Assembly: GCF_910592395.1 (NCBI RefSeq)
Contig: NC_088324.1
Coordinates: forward strand, 5,980,953-6,040,952
Reading direction: 5' to 3'
Origin: Lineus longissimus
Taxonomy: Eukaryota > Nemertea > Pilidiophora > Heteronemertea > Lineidae
DNA: 60,000 bases
Shown piece after piece: positions 12,501 through 21,500 of this stretch. A model generated the notes under the pieces. It saw only the letters and a list, made by a program, of their open reading frames with translations. It had not been told where the DNA came from and did no database searches. Position numbers and translations under genes: made by a program. The stretch's first letter is position 1. Each line of letters starts with the position of its first letter.

Positions 12501-15500
12501 TCATGTACTCTAAAAGTTAAAGTCGGAGTGAAGTTATCAAATAGATGTGTAATCTCTCACTGACAATTGCTGTATTTTCGACCAACTATGGCCCGATTTG
12601 TAGTTAACTGAGCAGACATGCTCAAGAATTCGGTATGTAAACATTGTAATTCAAGTATAATAGTCATTTGATATTTTGAAATCGTATCCATTATATTTGT
12701 GTAAAAAGTATACTCATCACTCACTAAATTACTATTTTCAGATGCTTTATAGTCTGATAACACAAACACAGCGATAGGGTACATGTACAGTCAATAACTT
12801 GCACCGGGAGAAGGTTTTTCCGACTTTTGAACAGTTTCTCTTACTTTTTTTAATGATTTTTCCCTGAATGGTCGGATTTCGAGAAAACCTTTGAAAAAAC
12901 TAGGGTTTCCCAAAATAGGGCATTAAAGATCAAAGGCTTTTGTTGAGTGGGGTTAATGCGTGCATCTAATTGAGTGAGCTAAACAGTATTCAATCTCAAA
13001 GTCAGTCTAAGTGTTTGGCTCACACCTTATTAACCCTATTCAACATTGGTCTTCGATCTTTATTATCCAATTCTGGGAAGCCCTGATAGTTTTCACAGGT
13101 TTTTAAAAAATCTTGCCTTTCAGGAAAGTCGGACAATGTCGGACTTTTGTCGGATAATCAGAAAAAAGTCGAGAAGTCGGAAAAAGCCTCCTTATAGTGA
13201 GTGTTGGGGGCGCTGACAGAGACTAGTCATTGTTGCGAAAAAAAGTTTTAAAAATTCGAATATCGTCATCATACCAGGTAACACCTGTTCAAAACAAATG
13301 CTGATGATCCCTCTCTTATAATTTCAGCGAGTTGGACGATTATTGTCACAGCGAAACCAGGTTTTGTCGAGTTGAAGTGGCAGCCATTGTACCCGAGAAG
13401 TAATGAAGTTTTAGGCGATTATAAAGTGACGTATTGGGAGAATAAAGTCAATAGCGAAAAAAATTTCGAAACAGCGTCTCAGACATCGTACAATGCGTCG
13501 GGCCTCACAAATGGTGTCTTTAATTTTCAGGTAGGTATAAAATGTATTTAACTTCAAAGAGACGTGGGGGAGGGGGGCTGGTCTCGCTTCATAGCGTTTT
13601 TGCTACATGTAGCTGCGTAACCGGAAACGGGGTCGATCCGCGGAACGAAAGTGTAAATCATCGTACATTTGATACAGGATTATAAACTAATTGCAATGAT
13701 TCACGTAGAACACTTGCAGGTGTGCTGAAGCTATAAGGATTGCGCTGAAAAAGATGACAGCAGAATGTAAACATTGCGCTCGTTGGTGCTTTAGGCTCTT
13801 TCAGAAAGAGCGATCACTAAATTAGCTCTTTAAGGGCGAATTTTTGCTCTTTCTTCGAGTATAGTCGCCTGTTGGGCTTCAAGTTTCCTGTGGCATGAAT
13901 GGGTTTAGTGGGAGAGCCACACTCGCCTCGGGTGAGCTGTGTTATTTCCCCTGCGATGCAGTATAATATTCAATATTCTATAGATCACTGAAACTTATAT
14001 TCAGTGCTCGTTCGAGTGGATAAGTTAATGCCGTTGCACTTTTTTATTCGTTTAGGAATTGATACCGAACTGGACGTATTGGTTGTCTACGCCGAGGTTT
14101 GGCCAATATTTTAGCTCCACCCGAACGGTTTGGGTGAGACAATCAATACTGACAGTGGGGTATTAATTTCTATTCTATCTAATAAGACAACTCAAATTAA
14201 ATATTGAATAATGTGGTTTTAAAATTGCTTTTGAAATGCTTCCACATTTTGCACCAATCCAAGCAGTTATAGTTGTCTCAGCCAAACCTCCGTGGTGAAA
14301 ACGAGGCTGGATACATCGACACTATCTACCGATCTCGATGGCCTAGTGGTTAAAGCGTCCGCCTCGTAAACGGAAGGTCGTATGTTTCAGGCCCGCTGGT
14401 AACCTCTTTCCGATGCGGCCGGTTGGTTAGCAACCAGCTAATTGAATATAGGTCACAAACTGCCTTCTCGCCAGGCGCCTGGCATTAGAGATAGGAGTTT
14501 AGAAGTAAAGGGTGTCTCATCAGCCAAAAAGCTGGCTGGCCCTTTCATTAGGGGTGACACTATAATAAACAAACTTTACTTTTTTACTTTTACATTATCC
14601 ATTATGAAAATGAAATATTCTCACTCGGGTGTTTTAGAATAGGTGATAAACACTCACTAGTATGAGGCTTTTGCCGACTTTTTAACCCTTTTTCCCGATT
14701 TTCCTTGAAAGGTTAGATTTTTTTAAATGTGACAAATACGAGGGCTTCACAAATAGGGCAAAGATAAAAGGCCTTTGTCGATTTGGGTCAAACACTCAGA
14801 GTGACCCTTAGTCTGAATACTAATTAGCTAAGTCAATTAGGTCACCTCATTAACACCATTCAACATAGGCCCTTGAACTCTTCTGCCCTATCTTGGGAAG
14901 CCCTCACTAGTGTCCATCACAGGTTTTTCTAGAAATCTGACCTTTTAGCATGTTTAGGGAGAAGTCGGACTTTTGTCTGACGATAAATCCGGAAAAGTTC
15001 AAAAAACCGTTAAGAAGTCGGAAAAAGCCTCCTACTACTAGTGATTGATATCTATATGACTAGATTCTTGCTGTTTTGATTTATCTTCTATACTTCTTTA
15101 TTGTGATTAGGTGTCCGTTCAATCAACGCTGTCATGGACTTCAGGCTTAAACAGTGAAATTGCCACGGTCGATACACGAAAAACAGTTCCCAGCCAGCCG
15201 ACTTCTTTATCTCTTGCAAACAATACTGAGAGTGGGATTCAGATAATATGGAGAGCCCCGATCAGTTCAGCTTCCCCGGTGACTCATTACAAGGCAAGTA
15301 CGCAATCGAGGTTTGCGCTATATAACCTCCCAACTCTTCCTCGCAAACGAAAATTTTACCTGAACTTAGAGTAAATAACTGTCATCTGGTCACAACTTCG
15401 ATTTAAATCAAGTGACGAACGTTTCCATACATGTACGTGACATGTACAAGGATTTTAAAGTTCCAGATCGGACCTTTGCATGACTTGGATGACGGCTTCA

Positions 15501-18500
15501 TTATATCCGTCTTATGTACAGTTTTAATTTGAAAATTTCAAAAATGATTGTGCAGATATAGGGTAATTTATCAATATAAAAGCGTTCATCAATTCAGTTG
15601 AATTGAAGATTTCACTTTAAATGACTGTCAGCTTTAAACTCAGTTGAAGTCGGAGTGGGAGTCGTAATGGTGCGCGACTTCTCTATGCTGTGTGTAAAAG
15701 CGAACCGGTCCGAGGTTGGTTTAGGTGCGCTGCTGAAGTGGTTGAAATTTAGTGATTTCCTGAATTCGGAAAGTAATACAAAAATCATACCATGATACAC
15801 TAGTAGGATGCTCTTTCCGACTTCTTTACGATTTTTATTCTAACTTTGTCCTGATTTATCCGACGATGTCCGACTTTTCTCTGAAAGGTTAGATTTCTAA
15901 AACAAATGCGAAAAATACTTCCTAAAATAGGGCAACAAAGTTCAAAGGCCTGAGTGTGTTGAATGGGGTTGAATGAGGCCTGTGTTGATTGACCTTTGAT
16001 CTTTAATACCCTATTTTGGGAAGCCCCTGTATTGTTCACAAGTTTTCTCGAAATTTAAAATGTAAGAGAAATCGTTAAGAAGTCGGAAAATGCCTCCTAG
16101 TGATACCACTTGTAGTGATAATGAAATAGTCCTGTCAGAGTATGGTGATGTGTGTACTCTAAAAATAACTCAATGGTACAAAGACACAATCAGCGCGATG
16201 TGTTAGTGACAGCATTGTGTCGCAAGTCCCTCGAACATAACACCACAGTAAACGTTTTTACTCAAGCAGAAATACATGGAAGGAGTGAACACATCTTGGA
16301 ATAATCACTAAATGTTGTGATCCCCAAACAAACCCTCCTCGATCCGGATCGAGGCTAGTCTGACGAATCGTTCCCAGGTAAAAAAAAACAAACTGGCTTG
16401 GATCCGACAGGCCTCGGATGGGTTCAGGAGGGTTACCTTGAACCAACACCTTGTATATAGGCCTTGAGATCTAGGAATTGTTTCTTCGATGACATGCGAA
16501 CTTTGTAGGTGATAGCTTTTTGTTCGTTTTTAATGAAACACCACGTATAAAACGGGCCATGTTATTTTCAGGTTGACTATAAATTCACTATCACTGGTAT
16601 ACCATCCGGTGTATCGGCTCTTCGATATACTATGGGATCGGAGACGGTTACTGCTACAGGACAGGGAGGAGTAACATTGAGTCCGCTTGACCCCGCGACT
16701 ACATACCGAATCAGTGTGTCAGCCAATAATATGTATGGATTCGGTGATCCATCCGTCCAGGCGTTCTCAACCCGACCTGGCACTCCTGTTAAGCCTGCGA
16801 TGCCGAATGTCGCCGAGAGCAGCACGACTTCCATCACGCTAACACTGACACTTCCAACGTCCACGAAAGGTCCTATTTCGAAGATGTCGGTCATAGTTGT
16901 GAAGAACACCTCCGCGAAGCGAAAGCGAAGAGCTGTCGCAGCGCTGTGTACGAATACCGCAGCAGTGGAACTGGTTCCAAGTGCTTATACCGATGCAGGC
17001 AACACTACCACAGTTGTTTTAGGTAATGGAAAAAGTGGAAGCACAAATGCTCCTTTGGAGGCTGGTACGAAATATGATTTATGTTATAAAGTTATCAGTA
17101 CTTATGGCGGTGAATCGACGATTGCCGGGATAATATTCTCGGCGGATACCAAAGCTGGAACGAACGTCACGATGATTATAATCATAGTTGTGGTGGTGTT
17201 ACTAGTTATCATTATCATAATAGTCATTGTTGTTGTCGTACTAATATGGAAGAGGAAGCGGGAATCAATGAGTAAGTCTTTGTGGAGGAGCACAGACACC
17301 ATGAACATGAACCAATTTGACGATACCATGTACAATATTAGGCCGTACGGGAGGTGGAGCGATGTCCATAAAGTCGGTGAACCGCGCTCAATAGAGCTTG
17401 TGAAAGACCCCTTGGATGCTGATCCTAACATCATTCCGATTGATGTCGAGTATCACAAACTCCCTCAAGAAATCATGTATACCTCGGATCATGCTATGGC
17501 CCCGGAGAACAAGCACCGTAATCGATTCGAGGCGTTCCTCCCGTACGACCACAGCCGGGTAGTCCTACAGCCCGGTAAGAATGACTACATCAACGCCAAC
17601 TACATCGACGGTTACAAGAAACCCCGGGCCTACATCGCAGCGCAGAGCCCTTTCAACGGGGAGACCGTGGCGGATTTCTGGCGTATGGTCTGTCAGGAAA
17701 ACACCTTACAGATCGTCATGCTGACCCTCCCGGTAGAGGATGGCGTATTCAAATGCGAACAGTACTGGCCAGATTCAACTCACACCTACGGTGATATCAA
17801 GGTCAAGCTACTTAGCACAGAAAAGTATGCATACTTCTGCATCAGGACATTCGAAGTTGTCCCCAACCCTCATACTAAGAAGACCATAACACAATGTCAC
17901 TTCACAGGTTGGCCGTGTCATGGTATTCCGGAAGATACGATCCCGTTCCTGGACTTCATATACAAGTTCCGCTCCCTGTCGCAGCCAGGAGCTGGGCCAG
18001 TGGTTGTTCACTGCGGGACCGGAGTAAGTAGAACGAGTGTCTTCATTGCTGTTAACTCGCTCATCAAAGCAGGCCGAAAACGTGGGCAAGTAAACGTATT
18101 CGATTTCTGCTCGGAGATGAGACAAAATCGTTTCGGGATGGTGAGGACCTTGAAGCAGTACTTGCTCATTTACGATATGCTGTACGAAGCTCTTCTCACC
18201 CCTGATAGCATCCTGGATATCGACATGAGGTCAGGGTACCATGCTCTCATCAGCAAAAATCCGGCGACCGGACACACCAATCTTTACGAACAATTCAAAA
18301 TCTTCCGTGACTTTACTCCGCTAGTAGACGAGTCTAAATGTCGAAGAGGCTTAGACCCAGCGAACAAACGCAAAAATAGATTCCCGAACATTGTACCGCT
18401 TGATGAATTCCGTCCTAAATTAAAAACGCCCGGTGGCCATGGGAGAACTGACTACATCAATGCTTTAATCTTAGACAGCTATACGCGGAAGGACGCCTTT

Positions 18501-21500
18501 ATCGTGACCCAGACTCCTCTTGCTGAGACCGTGGTAGACTTCTGGAAACTTGTCTATGACTATAAGATCTCGACCATTGTAATGCTCCACGACCGCACAT
18601 ACAAGGAGGAATCATCCGCCGAGTACTGGCCGAAGACGCTCGGGAGTGTTCGGTATGATCCGTTCGTGGTGACCTTGAGGACATTTGTGAAGGAGAGAGA
18701 CTACGTCATCAGTCGCACGATGGACGTCAACAATCAGGTAAATATAAACATACATGTATATGCATTACGATAGCCTGGTGGTACCATCAACCTCGTGACC
18801 AGGAATTCATAGTTTCATGGCAAATTTCGGACTGAAAAAAAATTACCAACACTGGCACCACACTTGTCGACAATTTTGAATTTTTATAACAATAGACCAT
18901 AGACCACATTTATTATTTGTTAAAACAATAATGAGTTCTTAGAAAGCGTTTCTCACTGCATTATCTACTTCTCAAAGCGCTTTACGATTGCAAACGTTAT
19001 TACCCAGTCTATCCAGAAATCTTTTTGGACAACCAGGGCCAGATTAAATCCAGCGCATACGATGACATTCCAGGCCAGAGGATACTCAACCTTTGTACTA
19101 TCGCGCTTCGCGGCACACAAGATCCTAAAAAAAGTTGTTTTTTGCTTCGGAAGCAATATCAGTAAGCTAATAAAATTGGAAGTGACTACTTGGCAAGCCC
19201 CGCTTACCAAACAGCGACTTTTTCTTGTCCTGAATGGAGAGCCGAACTCATTAATATTAAAGTAAAGTCTCCAGCTCGCCAAACAGGGTATATTTTTTAC
19301 CTGTTTGGCAAGCCCGGCTGGCCGAACAGGGCTTTTTAGTGCTGTTTGGCAAGCGGCTCTCCAAACAGGACAAAAAAAGATGCCTGTTCGGCGAGCGGCT
19401 TGCCAAATAGACCCGGCCAATAAAATTATGCATTTCCGATTGCATTTTCATTTACAGATCCGCCCATCAGAAAAAGCCCACGAGGTGAAACAGTTTCACC
19501 TTGATGGCGATTGGATGATGTATGACCACGTGCCAAAGTCGCGTGAGTGCGTTTTGCAGCTCATAGACGCAGTCTTTGAAAATCGGAAAAAAACCGCAGA
19601 TCACCCAGAGACGCCGATTCTGGTTCATTGTATAGGTATGTATATCTTTATCACTTATCATTTACGAAGTGGCTATGTACACATCAGACTGCTGTGTACG
19701 CAGGAACAAGTTGGTTACATGCACAGCAGAGGCGAATTAACATAACCGCGTCGTTAATGACGTCTGCCAGAGAAAAAATGGCGGTGGCGGTGGCGGTGGA
19801 AGAACTCACCGCTTCCCTTCAAGTTGGGGCCAAATTCTCATCCTTTCCCGCCTTCCAAACAGCTCTCTTTCGGTATCAGGAGCAACACAACGTTGCCTTT
19901 GTAATACGGCACTCTAGAACCATCGACAAACAAGAAAGAGTCTTAAAAATGATGGGAAAATTCCACAGCACTTGAACAAAGGTATGCCATGTTTTAAAAG
20001 TACTCTCATAGACCTTTGTTTTGATACTCATGTCGACATGACTTATTGACATAAACCTTTTGACCCCAATACTCTAGGGTCCTTCACACGCGGGAAATAT
20101 TCTTTTCTAAAAATAGCACCCTTCCCACTAATTTGTCAAGGGGAACTTCATTTTTTTTCATACTTGGCCCATGGGCCTCAGAAAATATTACCACAGTGCC
20201 ACTCCACAACATGTTGCCTCAAACTTGAAACAATACACTTGTAAATGGCTGCATAAAAAGTGGAGGAATCTCAACATCACCAGGTTATGATGAAGCATGA
20301 CCACGCCATCTGTCAAACCTTTAAACATCGCCACAAGCATGGCAGACATAAAACTTAGATTTATAATTGCCTTATAAAAGTCTACCCAAGTGAGTGACTG
20401 TTTAGATCGTTTCACAAAACCATCACTCCCTCCTGACAGCCTACGCCGCCCAACGGGATACCAAGATCTCACTACAAGAAGGCGGTTTTTTACGACTTAT
20501 AAACGGTTTCTCTAACTTTTTCCTGATTTATCTGAAAAAGTCCGACTTTTTCCCCGAAAGGTCGGATTTCTAAAAAACGCTCAAAAATTCCAGGGCTTCT
20601 CAAAACAGGGCAATAAAGATCGAAGATCTCTAAATTATATGGGCTTAATGAGGTGTAAGCAAATAACCCAGAGTGACCCTAAGTGTGAATGTTAATTAGC
20701 TCGCTGCATTAGGTCACCTCATTAACCCCATTCAACATAGGCCTTTGATATTTAATAGATAGATAGATATTTATTAACCCTTAAATTTGGAGAAGATTAA
20801 AAATTCAGTACAAGACAGTTTAAATACATTAAATAGATCAGTCATGCATAACATATGAGTACAAACAATCTAGAAATTAACTCTCAGCAGCTGGCAAGCC
20901 ATGCGGTGGGAGTCGGATCCTGGAGTGCAATACTAATTCAGCGCGATGAAGCAGGTCGAAGAGCGTGTCCGCTACTCCGTCTGCGCCATCGCGCCGACCC
21001 TCCAATTTCACCCGAGCCGCATCCCACCAGGGGCACTGTATAGAGGCACCGTATTACGTTTCAAGATCTCAGTAATGTTAGGGGTGCTCAAGGCAGATAA
21101 AATTTTGGTATGACGAGAAAGTTTCCCAATGCCATAAGCCTTTGAACGAAGTTTCCCTGAGTGGTTTCAAGTCTCCTAAGATCGCTGATTGTAGCACCCT
21201 GTCATTCAATGCCCTCTTTGGGGAAACCCTAGACCGGACCTTTCCGAGAAAAGTCGGACGTTTGTCGGCAAATCAGGAAAAGTAAGAGAGTGTACTAGTG
21301 TATCAAAGAACGATCCGAGCTTAGCATCAAATTATGCCTTTCTGGCAAAGTTGTGTACACTGCGTGTCGAACCAACCGAAAAATCCTGCAAACAATGTAA
21401 CAGCGTCTACACGGACCCTCAAGTTCACTTTTTTTGTCAATGCACTGCCTTTAGCAGTAGCAGGGACCGGTTTTGGGAAAGCATTGAGCAAAAATGCGAC

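Noticed and set aside
14331-14400. Possible tRNA gene (plus strand)
   Set aside because: Box A and B resemblance is present, but box B is degenerate, stems do not close and a SINE tail follows.
15291-15330. GT donors just downstream of the GC donor
   Set aside because: Using gtacgc or gtttgc either creates an immediate stop or shifts the next exon out of its 713-codon frame.
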